64,000 bases of DNA from contig NZ_JAHTIK010000001.1 in assembly GCF_025655475.1 (NCBI RefSeq), positions 405,023 through 469,022 on the forward strand, written 5' to 3'. Source of the stretch: Kitasatospora sp. DSM 101779 (GTDB taxonomy: Bacteria > Actinomycetota > Actinomycetes > Streptomycetales > Streptomycetaceae). The notes under the pieces are model-generated. The model worked only from the letters and a program-made list of their open reading frames with translations, did not search any database and had not been told where the DNA came from. The stretch's first letter is position 1. Each line of letters opens with the position of its first letter. A program made the translations under genes and the position numbers. Positions 1-7,745 of the stretch are shown in pieces.

Positions 1-274
1 GACCGTGATCGGACATCAGGTCCCACCCCTGTGCCGGCCCCGGCCCCGCGGGCCCGTCGTCCGGTTGCCACCTCCGACGGGCGGCGCGCGGTGCGCTTCG
101 GCGTTCAGGTCCGGCGCGGGCCCAACCCCGTCCCGCCGTCGGTCGATCATTGACCCCTGACGTCGTACGCCGGCCTCGTCGGTGTGACGGTCCTCGTTGC
201 GGCCGAGGCCCGGGGCACCGGCGGGGATCGGGCGTTCGCCGGTCGGGGTACGGTGCCGGAGTGCTCCCCGGGAG
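1..274. other. Left edge, no gene supported
   Basis: I see no reading frame with recognisable protein sequence and no clear regulatory motif here. Long open frames exist on both strands but are low-complexity Arg/Pro/Gly translations typical of GC-rich shadow frames. Confidence 0.5.
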
Positions 275-1159
275 ATGACATCGGGGCGGGCGGGGGGTGA
301 GGTCGTGGGGAACGGGGCGGACACGCTCACGGTGGCGTCGCTGAACGTCTGTTGCGGGGTCAGGAACACCTTGCATCCGTTGAGGGAGCGGGCGGCCGAG
401 ATCTGCGCGCGCATCGAGCGCATGAACGCGGACGTCGTGAACCTTCAGGAGGTCTGGACGCCCGGCCTGCTCGCCTTCCTCCGCGCCCGGCTGCCCTCCC
501 ATCCCTTCCTGGCCCGCAGGCCCGGTCTCCTGGGCCAGCCGGCGGGCGGCCTGGTCGCGTTCTCCCGGATGCCGCTGCGATCGGCCGTCTACCGGTCCTT
601 TCGCAGCACCCGGGCGCATCGCGGCGGCTTGCTCTTCCGCGCCGGCGCGGCGGCGGGCGCGGCACTGCAGGGCGTGCTGACCTACGAACTCGCCGGACGC
701 CGGACCGTCGTGGGCAACACCCATCTGACCGCGAACCACGACGGGGACTGGTCCCCGGGCAATCGGCACGAGGCCCTGCAACGGGCGCAGGTGGCGGCGG
801 TGCACGAAGCCCTGCGGCGGGCCCGCCGCAGCGATACCCGGCTGTCGTTCCTCGTCGGCGACTTCAATGCCCCGAGCAGCAGCGGCCTCTACCGGGCGAT
901 CGTCGACGGCGGGACCTGGCGGGACCCGTTCGCCGCGGCCGACCTGCCGACCTTCCAGACCGCGCTGCTGCCGGACGGGGCACGGGCGCACCGCGTCGAC
1001 TACGTCCTGGTCCAGGGCAGTCCCGAACACCACCCGGTCACCGGCACGGACCTCTTCCTGGCGGAGCCGGTGCCGATGCGGTCCGGGCCTGCGGCCTACG
1101 TCTCGGACCACCTGGGGCAGCTGGTCCGCGTCGGAGTGCCCGAGGCGGCGGCCGACTGA
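275..1159 (+). CDS. Endonuclease/exonuclease/phosphatase family protein
   Basis: A 294-residue protein of the EEP superfamily, metal-dependent phosphoesterases that cut nucleic acids, inositol phosphates or sphingolipids. The fold signatures appear in order: SLNV near residue 22 (metal-binding Asn), LQEVW near 60 (metal-binding Glu), a THLTAN histidine near 150, GDFNAP near 195 and a terminal SDHLG near 280. There is no clear signal peptide, so it is probably cytoplasmic. I chose the ATG at 275; a GTG at 305 would also keep every motif, and neither has a strong ribosome binding site. The neighbours do not indicate a substrate. The superfamily is certain, the substrate unknown. Confidence 0.85.
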   Translation: MTSGRAGGEVVGNGADTLTVASLNVCCGVRNTLHPLRERAAEICARIERMNADVVNLQEVWTPGLLAFLRARLPSHPFLARRPGLLGQPAGGLVAFSRMPLRSAVYRSFRSTRAHRGGLLFRAGAAAGAALQGVLTYELAGRRTVVGNTHLTANHDGDWSPGNRHEALQRAQVAAVHEALRRARRSDTRLSFLVGDFNAPSSSGLYRAIVDGGTWRDPFAAADLPTFQTALLPDGARAHRVDYVLVQGSPEHHPVTGTDLFLAEPVPMRSGPAAYVSDHLGQLVRVGVPEAAAD

Positions 1160-1234
1160 CACCGGTGCCGGAAGCTCGACCGTTCGGTGGAGGAGAAGCT
1201 GTTGGAACCCTGACCCGTCGGCGCGCCCGGCCCG

Positions 1235-1780
1235 TTGAAGGACGACCCGCGCGGCCTGCCGACCGATCTGTATCCCGATCGGTTCTACGGCGGCCCGGCG
1301 CTGCCCGACCGGCCGGTCAGGGGCGTACGGACCACGAGCCGCCGCGGCCGGCTCCACGGGCCGCTGGGACTGCACAGGCCCGGCCTGCCCCTGCGACGTG
1401 CTCCGGTCCGCGCCTTCGTCGGGCCGGGAGGATCGGGCAAGACTCTTCGCGCACTCGACGCGAGCCACACAGGAGGCCACACCTGGGATCCGTACCTGTG
1501 GAGCTACCGGGACATCTCGTGGGTGTCCGCCCGCGACGACATCTGGCTCGAGGCCGGTCTGCTCAAGGTGCTGGAACACCTCCGTCGGCACGGTGGAACC
1601 CCGGCTCCCGGTAAGGCACCGGCACGCTGGAGGACCGGGTGCTCGGCGGGCTCCACGCACGCGAGTCGGAGTGGCCGCTGATCCTGGACGGGCTGGACGA
1701 CCCGGAACTGCTGCGGCCTCCCGGCCCCGGACGGTCCGCACCCACGCGGCGGATTCCGATGCAGCCATGCCGGTCCGTTC
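1235..1780 (+). pseudogene. Remnant of a P-loop (NB-ARC/STAND-like) ATPase
   Basis: One frame contains FVGPGGSGKT, a good Walker A motif, around 1420-1449, followed by WVSARDDIWLEAGLLKVLEHLRR. After about 1620 the similarity continues only in another frame as LHARESEWPLILDGLDDPELL (1645-1710), which looks like a Walker B strand of NB-ARC/STAND ATPases. No frame joins the two parts, and neither the N-terminus nor the C-terminal repeat domain of such proteins is present. I read this as a frameshifted, truncated fossil. From 1780 to 1962 I see nothing further. Confidence 0.45.
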
Positions 1781-1962
1781 CGTCCCCGTCCCGCCGGTCG
1801 GGGTGGCGTCTCCTCCACCGGGGAGGACGCGGTCGGGCGATTGCGCCGTTCCCGTGCGGCGGGGGTGACCGGTGCGCGGGTACCCTGCTCGGCGGTCGGT
1901 CGCTCGAGTCCGTTGCGGGCGGGCACCGGCCCCGCGGCACCACCCGCGGCCGGCCCGGGTTG

Positions 1963-2403
1963 CTACCGGCCTTCGAGCGCCGTCACCAGTTGCGGCAGGT
2001 GGCCGCCGGCGACGGCGAGGGCAAGGTGGTCGTGGAAGTCCCGGCTGTGGACGATCAGTCCGTCGCGCACCCGCAGCACCTGGATGTTGGCCACCTCGAA
2101 GCTCCTGCCGGTGGTGCGGTGGTGCACCCGGTAGTCGAACTCGGCGACGACCACCTCCGGATCGTCGGTCTCCCGGACGACGACGTTGGCGGCCTTGAGC
2201 TCCAGCGGCGAGTGTGCGGCGACCTCGGCGAACCGCGCTCCGAGGACGGCCCGCCCCTCGAAGCGGCGCGGCCCGACCGGCTCGAAGACCGTCTCCACCA
2301 CGGCGTCCTCGGCGTAGAGCTCGACGAGCTCCGTGAACCGCCCGGCCGTGATGCCGTCGAGCAGCGCGTGGAAGACCTCGCGCGGCGACCTGGTTTCGGA
2401 CAT
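1963..2403 (-). CDS. SnoaL-like (NTF2-fold) protein
   Basis: A 146-residue single-domain protein of the SnoaL/NTF2-like fold. The N-terminal helix has the typical wording (FHALLDGITAGRFTELVELYAEDAVVET), followed by a central FEGRAVLGARF and the terminal curved-sheet strands EVVVAEFDYRVHH and VRDGLIVHSRDFHDHLAL. Members include polyketide cyclases, isomerases and many proteins of unknown role, so a reaction cannot be assigned. It is transcribed divergently from a TetR-family gene across about 120 bp, which makes that TetR its likely regulator. The ATG at 2403 was chosen because similarity begins at this methionine; upstream in-frame sequence is antisense to the TetR gene. Confidence 0.8.
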   Translation of the reverse strand: MSETRSPREVFHALLDGITAGRFTELVELYAEDAVVETVFEPVGPRRFEGRAVLGARFAEVAAHSPLELKAANVVVRETDDPEVVVAEFDYRVHHRTTGRSFEVANIQVLRVRDGLIVHSRDFHDHLALAVAGGHLPQLVTALEGR

Positions 2404-2434
2404 GATCAACCCCCATCGGAAGCATCGGTACAAT

Positions 2435-2478
2435 CGGACTGGCGACTCCGCTTCGAACGATACGGACTGGGCAGTCCG
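2435..2478. promoter_or_regulatory. Candidate TetR operator between divergent genes
   Basis: A perfect inverted repeat CGGACTG-GG-CAGTCCG lies at 2463-2478, and a second copy of the half site CGGACTGG lies at 2435-2442, 28 bp upstream of the first. The pair sits in the short gap between the SnoaL-like gene and the TetR gene, where an autoregulatory operator is expected. Confidence 0.5.
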
Positions 2479-2524
2479 GTTGTCCAGGGGTGGATCCGCC
2501 GCGCACGGAAGGGAGACGAGCGGG

Positions 2525-3097
2525 ATGAGCGGCAGCCGGGAGCGCCCGCTGCGGGCGGATGCAGCCCGCAATCGGGCGAAACTGCTGGACGTTGCCACCG
2601 AGGTGTTCACCACCCGGGGCGTCGACGTGCCGACGGAGGAGATCGCCCGCGCCGCAGGCGTCGGGGTCGGCACCCTCTTCCGGCACTTCCCCACCAAGGA
2701 GGCGCTGCTGGCGGCGGTGATGGTGCGCAGGCTCGAGGCGATCGCGGCCGGCGCCGCCGATCTGGCCGCCGGGGCCGAGCCGGCCGAGGCCTTCTTCGAC
2801 TGCTTCCGCCTGGTGGTCGACCGCTCCGAGGGCAAGAACGAGTTCACCCAGGCGCTGGCCGCGGCCGGGGTGGACGTGCACGCGTCGCTGCAGGAGCCGA
2901 CCACGGCGATCCGGGCGCAGCTGACCGACCTGCTGGCCGGGGCGCAGCGCGCCGGGGCCGTCCGCGCCGATCTGGGCCTGCCGGAACTGCTCGCCCTCCT
3001 GGTGGGCACCGGCGCGACCATGGAGCAGTTGAGGGACGACCCGGCCGCCCGGGAGCGGATCTACGAGGTGGTCTTCGACGGGCTGCGGCCGCACTGA
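2525..3097 (+). CDS. TetR/AcrR family transcriptional regulator
   Basis: A 190-residue one-component repressor. The N-terminal helix-turn-helix is clear (residues 12-60, with EEIARAAGVGVGTLFRHFPTK in the recognition region), followed by an all-helical ligand domain. The recognition helix wording GVGTLFRHFPTKEALL is typical of Streptomyces repressors of small oxidoreductase or transporter operons. The ATG at 2525 follows AAGGGAGACGAG, a good ribosome binding site; longer upstream frames run back over the divergent gene and were rejected. It probably controls itself and the SnoaL-like gene through the repeats at 2435-2478. The ligand is unknown. Confidence 0.9.
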   Translation: MSGSRERPLRADAARNRAKLLDVATEVFTTRGVDVPTEEIARAAGVGVGTLFRHFPTKEALLAAVMVRRLEAIAAGAADLAAGAEPAEAFFDCFRLVVDRSEGKNEFTQALAAAGVDVHASLQEPTTAIRAQLTDLLAGAQRAGAVRADLGLPELLALLVGTGATMEQLRDDPAARERIYEVVFDGLRPH

Positions 3098-3100
3098 TCA

Positions 3101-3124
3101 CAGGCCCGGTCGGTCTCGGGCCTG
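3101..3124 (+). terminator. Hairpin terminator after the tetR gene
   Basis: Perfect 8-bp arms CAGGCCCG and CGGGCCTG flank an 8-nt loop, three bases after the stop codon and followed by CTTTCC. A GC-rich stem without a long U-tract is the usual form of streptomycete terminators. Confidence 0.6.
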
Positions 3125-3324
3125 CTTTCCGAAGCGCCGCCGGCACCACGGGCCCGGCGGCCGCCGCGCCCGGCAACATCCGGGCGATGGACGCACGCGG
3201 CGCGGCCCGCCCGACGCAGTTGACGTTCCCGCACATCGACGCACCGTCATCCCCGTTTCGCGTGAACCGACATCGGACGAAGTGAGCGCGCGGAGCACCT
3301 GCCGCAACGCATCGCTCCGCAGGG

Positions 3325-3435
3325 GTGCAGAACACCGACTTCTGGAACGGTTCGGTCGACCAGGTCCACGCCTACGACCGGGCCCTGACGGCGGCGGAGG
3401 TGAGCGCGCTGCACACCGCGGCGGCGCCCGCGTAG
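3325..3435 (+). pseudogene. C-terminal fragment of a LamG-like jellyroll domain
   Basis: A short frame ending in TAG at 3433-3435 reads NTDFWNGSVDQVHAYDRAL followed by TAAEVSALHTAAAPA. This is the standard closing strand of concanavalin A/LamG-like jellyroll domains in secreted actinobacterial proteins (pattern FxGxVDxVxxYDRALSxxEVxAL). No upstream part of such a protein is present in any frame, so this is a gene-end fossil. Apart from it and the terminator at 3101, the interval 3098-3508 holds nothing I recognise. Confidence 0.5.
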
Positions 3436-3508
3436 CGGCGGCGCAGCCCTCGGCCCAGGCAGCGGACGTCCGTTGCCGGGGCCGAGGGCTGCGTCCCGCC
3501 CGGTGCAG

Positions 3509-4156
3509 TCAGGGCGAGCCGGGTCCGAGGGCGCTGCGGGCGGCGGCGAAGAGGCGTTCGCAGCGCCGCGCCATCGCGTCCGCGGACTCCTCAGGGTGTT
3601 TGATCCACCAGCGGACCAGGGCGGTGGCCAGGCCGCGCCAGGCGTGCGCGAGGGCGTCCGCGTCGAGCGGGTCCGCCTCGCGCGCGTCCGCGGGGCCCGT
3701 CCGGTGGAGGACGTCGAGGGTGCCGATCGCCGCGAGCTCGTCGACGGCCGCCCGGTAGTGGGCGGCGAGCCGGGCGGGTTCGCCGTCGGGGGGCAGCGAG
3801 GTGTCGTAGAGGACGAACCAGGCCTCGCGCTGCCCCTCCAGGGCGGTGAAGAGGTTGTGCAGCACCCGCAGGGGCGTCGGCGGGCGGGCGTCGCCGCCCG
3901 CGTCCATGGCGGCGCGGATCGCCGCCAGCAAACGGTCGCCGACGGGCGCGAGGCAGGCGAGGTAGAGGTCCTGCTTGGGGCCGAAGTACTGGTGCAGCAG
4001 GGTCTTGGTGACGCCGACGCGTGCCGCGACGGCCGCGAGCGAGGTGGCCTCGTAGCCGCGGCGGCCGAACTCCTCGGTGGCGGCCGAGAGGATCTGGCGT
4101 TCGCGGTCGGCCCGCGGGACGCCCTTGGTGCCGGCCCGGGAAGGGGGGATTGCCAT
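3509..4156 (-). CDS. TetR/AcrR family transcriptional regulator
   Basis: A 215-residue TetR protein. The DNA-binding region spans about residues 18-65 (RQILSAATEEFGRRGYEATSL, then VAARVGVTKTLLHQYFGPKQDLY). The remainder is the helical ligand and dimerisation domain, with Trp-rich helices (WWIKHPEESADAM) near the end. The ATG at 4156 is the first start after the operator region and directly follows it. It faces the FAD oxidase gene divergently, and two identical palindromes lie between them, so it very probably represses itself and the oxidase. The inducing ligand is unknown. Confidence 0.9.
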   Translation of the reverse strand: MAIPPSRAGTKGVPRADRERQILSAATEEFGRRGYEATSLAAVAARVGVTKTLLHQYFGPKQDLYLACLAPVGDRLLAAIRAAMDAGGDARPPTPLRVLHNLFTALEGQREAWFVLYDTSLPPDGEPARLAAHYRAAVDELAAIGTLDVLHRTGPADAREADPLDADALAHAWRGLATALVRWWIKHPEESADAMARRCERLFAAARSALGPGSP

Positions 4157-4166
4157 GCCCTGGATC

Positions 4167-4195
4167 TTACCCTACGGTAATTTACCGCTTGGTAA
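4167..4195. promoter_or_regulatory. Twin TTACC-N4-GGTAA operators
   Basis: Two inverted repeats with identical arms lie side by side: TTACC-CTAC-GGTAA (4167-4180) and TTACC-GCTT-GGTAA (4182-4195). Their centres are 15 bp apart. They begin 11 bp upstream of the divergent TetR start and stand out as an AT-rich patch in GC-rich DNA. Spacing and symmetry fit two TetR dimers. Confidence 0.75.
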
Positions 4196-4281
4196 GTTCC
4201 ACGGCCCCGGTACGTCCGCCACCCACCGCGAGTCCGCCGTCCATCGTTCGCCGTCCGTCGTTCGCCACCCGAGGGAGCCCC

Positions 4282-5880
4282 ATGGCCGAGGCCGCCGCAC
4301 CCCGTACGCACCGCACCCGCTCCTGGTGGGGCTGGGGTTGGGCCGACGCCCACCCCGACGACGCCGAATGCCTGGAGATGGGCGCCCTCGTCCCCGGCAC
4401 CCTGGCCCGCCCGCTGCCCGTTCCGAAGATCGCCGACCTGCGGATCGGCCCGCCGGCCGTCACCCCGCCGGCCGCCCTGGCCCCGCTGGTCACCGCCGAC
4501 CCGGCCGTCCGCGCCTCGCACGCCATGGGCAAGGCCTTCCGCGACGTGGCCCGGGCCCTGCGCGGCCGCCCCGGCCGGATCCCCGACCTGGTCGCCCACC
4601 CGCGCTCCGACCGGGACGTCGCGGACCTGCTGGAATGGGCCGGCGAGCACGGCGTGGCCGTCGTCCCCTACGGCGGCGGCTCCTCCGTCGTCGGCGGCGT
4701 GGAGTACCGCGGCGAGGCCCACCGGGCCGTACTCTCCCTCGACCTCACCGCCATGGACGCCGTCCTGGAGATCGACACCGCCGGACGCTCCGCCCTCGTC
4801 CAGGCCGGCATCCTCGGCCCGGCGCTGGAGGACCGGCTGCGACCGCACGGGCTGACGCTGCGCCACTTCCCCCAGAGCTTCGAGTTCTCCACCCTCGGCG
4901 GCTGGCTCGCCACCCGGGCCGGCGGCCACTATGCCACCGGCCGCACCCGGATCGACGACTTCGCCCAGTCCCTGCGGGTGGTCACCCCCGCCGGCACCGG
5001 CACCTCCTGGCGCCTGCCGTCCTCCGGCGCCGGCCCCTCCCCCGACCGGTTCTTCCTCGGCTCGGAGGGGGCTCTCGGCGTCATCACCCGGGCCTGGATG
5101 CGACTGCAGGAGCGCCCCGGCCACAAGGCCTCGGCAGCGGTGGCCTTCACCGGCCTCCAGGACGCCCTGCAGGCGGTGCGCGCCATCGCCCAGTCCGACC
5201 TGCTGCCCGCCAACTGCCGCTTGCTGGACGCCGGTGAGGCCGCGCTCTCCGGCGCTTCCCACGACGGTTCGGCCGTCCTGGTGCTCGGCTTCGAGTCGGC
5301 CACCGCCCCCGTCGGGGACCGCCTCGGCGTGGCCCTCGACCTGGCCCGCACCCACGGCGGCACCACCGCGAAGACCGGGGCCGACGCACCGCCGGACGCC
5401 GCCGTCGGGGCCTGGCGCAGCGCCTTCCTGCGGATGCCCTACCTGCGCGACGGCCTCGCCCGGATGGGCGCCGTCGTCGAGACCTTCGAGACGGCCGCCA
5501 CCTGGGACGCGATCCCGGCCCTGATCGACGACATCCGCACCGAGGTCGGCGCCGCGGCACGCAGGGCCACCGGCCACCCCGCGCTCGTCAACTGCCGTCT
5601 CACCCACGTGTACCCCGACGGCGCCGCGCCCTACTTCACCGTGATCGCCGGCGGTCGGCCCGGGGACGAGGAGGCCGTCTGGGACGAGCTCAAGTCGGTG
5701 GCGGAGGACGTGCTGCACCGCCACCGCGCCACGATCACCCACCACCACGCCGTCGGCCGCGACCACCGCCGGTCGTACGACCGGCAGCGCCCGGAGCCCT
5801 TCGCCCTCGCGCTGCGCGCCGCCAAGAGCGCCCTCGACCCGCACGGTGTCCTCAACCCGGGGGTGCTGCTGGACGTCTGA
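4282..5880 (+). CDS. FAD-binding oxidase, alkylglycerone-phosphate synthase-like
   Basis: A 532-residue flavoprotein of the FAD-linked oxidase (PCMH plus C-terminal cap) family. The FAD domain shows VVPYGGGSSVVGG near residue 130 and FSTLGGWLATRAGGHYATG near 205, and the C-terminus has ITHHHAVGRDHR near 490 followed by the usual ALDPHGVLNPG ending. The HHH motif and overall order match alkyldihydroxyacetonephosphate synthases, which exchange an acyl for an alkyl group in ether-lipid synthesis; many bacterial relatives are uncharacterised oxidases. No signal peptide is seen. The ATG at 4282 follows GAGGGAG. It is divergent from a TetR gene with twin operators between, so expression is probably ligand-induced. 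Confidence 0.85.
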   Translation: MAEAAAPRTHRTRSWWGWGWADAHPDDAECLEMGALVPGTLARPLPVPKIADLRIGPPAVTPPAALAPLVTADPAVRASHAMGKAFRDVARALRGRPGRIPDLVAHPRSDRDVADLLEWAGEHGVAVVPYGGGSSVVGGVEYRGEAHRAVLSLDLTAMDAVLEIDTAGRSALVQAGILGPALEDRLRPHGLTLRHFPQSFEFSTLGGWLATRAGGHYATGRTRIDDFAQSLRVVTPAGTGTSWRLPSSGAGPSPDRFFLGSEGALGVITRAWMRLQERPGHKASAAVAFTGLQDALQAVRAIAQSDLLPANCRLLDAGEAALSGASHDGSAVLVLGFESATAPVGDRLGVALDLARTHGGTTAKTGADAPPDAAVGAWRSAFLRMPYLRDGLARMGAVVETFETAATWDAIPALIDDIRTEVGAAARRATGHPALVNCRLTHVYPDGAAPYFTVIAGGRPGDEEAVWDELKSVAEDVLHRHRATITHHHAVGRDHRRSYDRQRPEPFALALRAAKSALDPHGVLNPGVLLDV

Positions 5881-5890
5881 GATCCTGGCG

Positions 5891-6802
5891 TCACAGCGGG
5901 TCGCCGAGCGGCCCGTACTGCTCCTCCAGGTTCGTCGCCCAGTGGGCGGCGAAGTCCGGCTGTGTGCCGTCCGCGTCGGTGAACCCGTACTCCCGGTACA
6001 GGCCCCAGGTGGCGAGCGCTCGGCCGGACTTGGCCATGACGTCGGGGTCGGCGGCGAGGGCGGCCACCGCCCGGCCGAGGTAGGCGGGGGTCTCGGAGTG
6101 GGCGAAGTCCGGGTCCTTCGCCACGCCGTCGCGCCAGTTCGCCTCGGTGACGCCGAAGTGGTCGAGCATGGCCTCGGAGCGCAGGAAGCCGGGGGTGATC
6201 GCCACCGCGGCGACGCCGTGCGGCTTCAGCTCGGCGGCCTGGGCGACGGCGAGCCGGATCACCGTGGACTTGGCGAGGTCGTAGAAGAAGCTGCCGCGGT
6301 AGCGGGCGGTGTTGCCGTCGGTGACCTCCACGACCAGGCCGCTCCGGCGGGCGACCATCAGCGGAAGCGCGTACCGGCTGGTGATCACATGGGTCTCCAC
6401 CGCCCGGCGCAGCAGCCGCAGTCCGGTGTCCAGGTCCTGCTCCCAGAGCGGGTGCTCCCAGTCGGTCAGCGCGTCGCCGCCCCAGACGGAGTTGACCAGG
6501 ACGTCGAGCCGGCCGTCCTGCTCGGCCGCGATCCGGTCGACCAGGGCGCGGACCTCCTCCGGGCTGCTGTGGTCGGTGCGCACGGGGATGCCCCGGCCGC
6601 CGGCCGCGGTGACGCGCGCGGCGGTCTCCTCGATGGTCTCCGGGCGGTCCAGGTCGGAGCGTCCGGCCGAGCTGCTGCGGCCGGTGACGTACACGGTGGC
6701 GCCGGCGACGCCGAGTTCGACGGCGATGCCGCGGCCGCCGCCGCGGGTGCCTCCGGCGACCAGGGCCACCGCGCCGGCCAGCGGCCGGGTGTCGATCGTC
6801 AT
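5891..6802 (-). CDS. SDR family NAD(P)-dependent oxidoreductase
   Basis: A 303-residue short-chain dehydrogenase/reductase. The cofactor loop is the unusual GGTRGGGRGIA (residues 17-27) instead of TGxxxGIG. The active-site YxxxK is present as Y174-DLA-K178, but the usual catalytic serine strand reads VVEVTDGNTARY, so Ser is replaced, perhaps by T161. The C-terminal extension (FTDADGTQPDFAAHWATNL) is typical of a Streptomyces SDR subgroup of unknown substrate. Its ATG overlaps the upstream TetR stop in an ATGA quadruplet, so the two are translationally coupled and co-regulated. It converges with the FAD oxidase gene with only 10 bp between. Confidence 0.85.
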   Translation of the reverse strand: MTIDTRPLAGAVALVAGGTRGGGRGIAVELGVAGATVYVTGRSSSAGRSDLDRPETIEETAARVTAAGGRGIPVRTDHSSPEEVRALVDRIAAEQDGRLDVLVNSVWGGDALTDWEHPLWEQDLDTGLRLLRRAVETHVITSRYALPLMVARRSGLVVEVTDGNTARYRGSFFYDLAKSTVIRLAVAQAAELKPHGVAAVAITPGFLRSEAMLDHFGVTEANWRDGVAKDPDFAHSETPAYLGRAVAALAADPDVMAKSGRALATWGLYREYGFTDADGTQPDFAAHWATNLEEQYGPLGDPL

Positions 6803-7455
6803 GCTTCCTCCGGGGTACGGGGGCGGTCGGGGTGCGGGGCGGTCGTGTGCGGGGCGGTCGTGTGCCCGGAGGCCTCGTAAGGGGCGAGCAGGGTCCGCAG
6901 CTCGTGCGCCACCCGCTGGGCGAGGGTGCCGTGGCGCTCCAGCGCCCAGGTCAGTCCGGCGCCGGCGGTGACCGCCTGGACGGAGCCGGCGAGGGCGGCG
7001 GTGTCCGTGCCGGCCCTGAGTTCGCCGGTGGCCGCGGCGTCCGCGAGGAGCCGCTCGACCGCCCGGCGCTGGGCGAGGTGGGCGGCCAGGGCGTGCTCGT
7101 GGAGCTGCGGGTCGGTGAGGTCCAGGCACAGGAAGGCCAGGTGGTTGGCGAAGCGCTCGGGGGCGTCCATGGGCGCCAGCCACGCCGTGACCAGCGCGGT
7201 GAGGGCGTCGAGGGCCGCCCCGTGCCGCTCGCGCGCCCGGCCCGCCATGGCGTCGGCGTCCTTGACGGACTGCTCGGCCAGGGCGACCAGCAGGCCGCGC
7301 TTGGAGCCGAACCGCTGGACGAGGGTGCCGGGCACCAGCCCGACCTCCCGTGCCACCGCGGCCAGTGTCAGCCCGGCGGGGCCGAGCCGGCCGATCACCT
7401 CGGCGGCGGCGCGCAGGATCACCACGTCGTCGACCCCCCGGGGGCGCCCGGCCAT
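6799..7455 (-). CDS. TetR family regulator of the SDR operon
   Basis: A 218-residue TetR protein with its helix-turn-helix at about residues 10-55 (ILRAAAEVIGRLGPAGLTL, then VAREVGLVPGTLVQRFGSKRGLL). The ligand domain includes TAWLAPMDAPERFANHLAF. The ATG at 7455 was preferred to the in-frame ATG at 7491 because it has AGGAG seven bases upstream and because the upstream ATG lies inside a palindrome that looks like the operator. The C-terminus has a short duplicated HTTAPHTTAPH stretch. The gene is first in a two-gene operon with the SDR, so the repressor probably limits its own operon until a substrate of the SDR appears. Confidence 0.9.
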   Translation of the reverse strand: MAGRPRGVDDVVILRAAAEVIGRLGPAGLTLAAVAREVGLVPGTLVQRFGSKRGLLVALAEQSVKDADAMAGRARERHGAALDALTALVTAWLAPMDAPERFANHLAFLCLDLTDPQLHEHALAAHLAQRRAVERLLADAAATGELRAGTDTAALAGSVQAVTAGAGLTWALERHGTLAQRVAHELRTLLAPYEASGHTTAPHTTAPHPDRPRTPEEA

Positions 7456-7468
7456 CTCCGCTCCTCGA

Positions 7469-7494
7469 TTAATAAATGCCTGTTCATTCATTAA
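7469..7494. promoter_or_regulatory. TetR operator, 10-bp arms
   Basis: TTAATAAATG and CATTCATTAA form an inverted repeat matching at 9 of 10 positions around a 6-bp spacer (CCTGTT), ending 14 bp before the TetR start codon. It is the most AT-rich segment for several kilobases, as expected for a promoter with an overlapping repressor site. Confidence 0.7.
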
Positions 7495-7745
7495 AGCGGG
7501 CGCCGACATGCGGCAAACCGGAGCACCGGTGTCCGCTGAGCGGGACCCCACGTGTCGTGTCCACGGCCCCGCGAACTATCATCGGCCGAGTACAGCGTCC
7601 CTCCGGAGGTCGCCCCGGCATGCCCGGGCGGCCTCGGCGGCCGGAGGCGACTCATCTCACCGGAGCGGGGCCAGTGAGAGCCCTCGGACTGCCTTGTGTC
7701 GTCGTGTCCCGAACTTGCCGCGCTCTGAAACGACTTGGGAATACG

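Noticed and set aside
3247..5844. Long minus-strand open frame across the TetR and FAD oxidase genes
   Set aside because: Low-complexity shadow frame; both real genes have strong family motifs in other frames.
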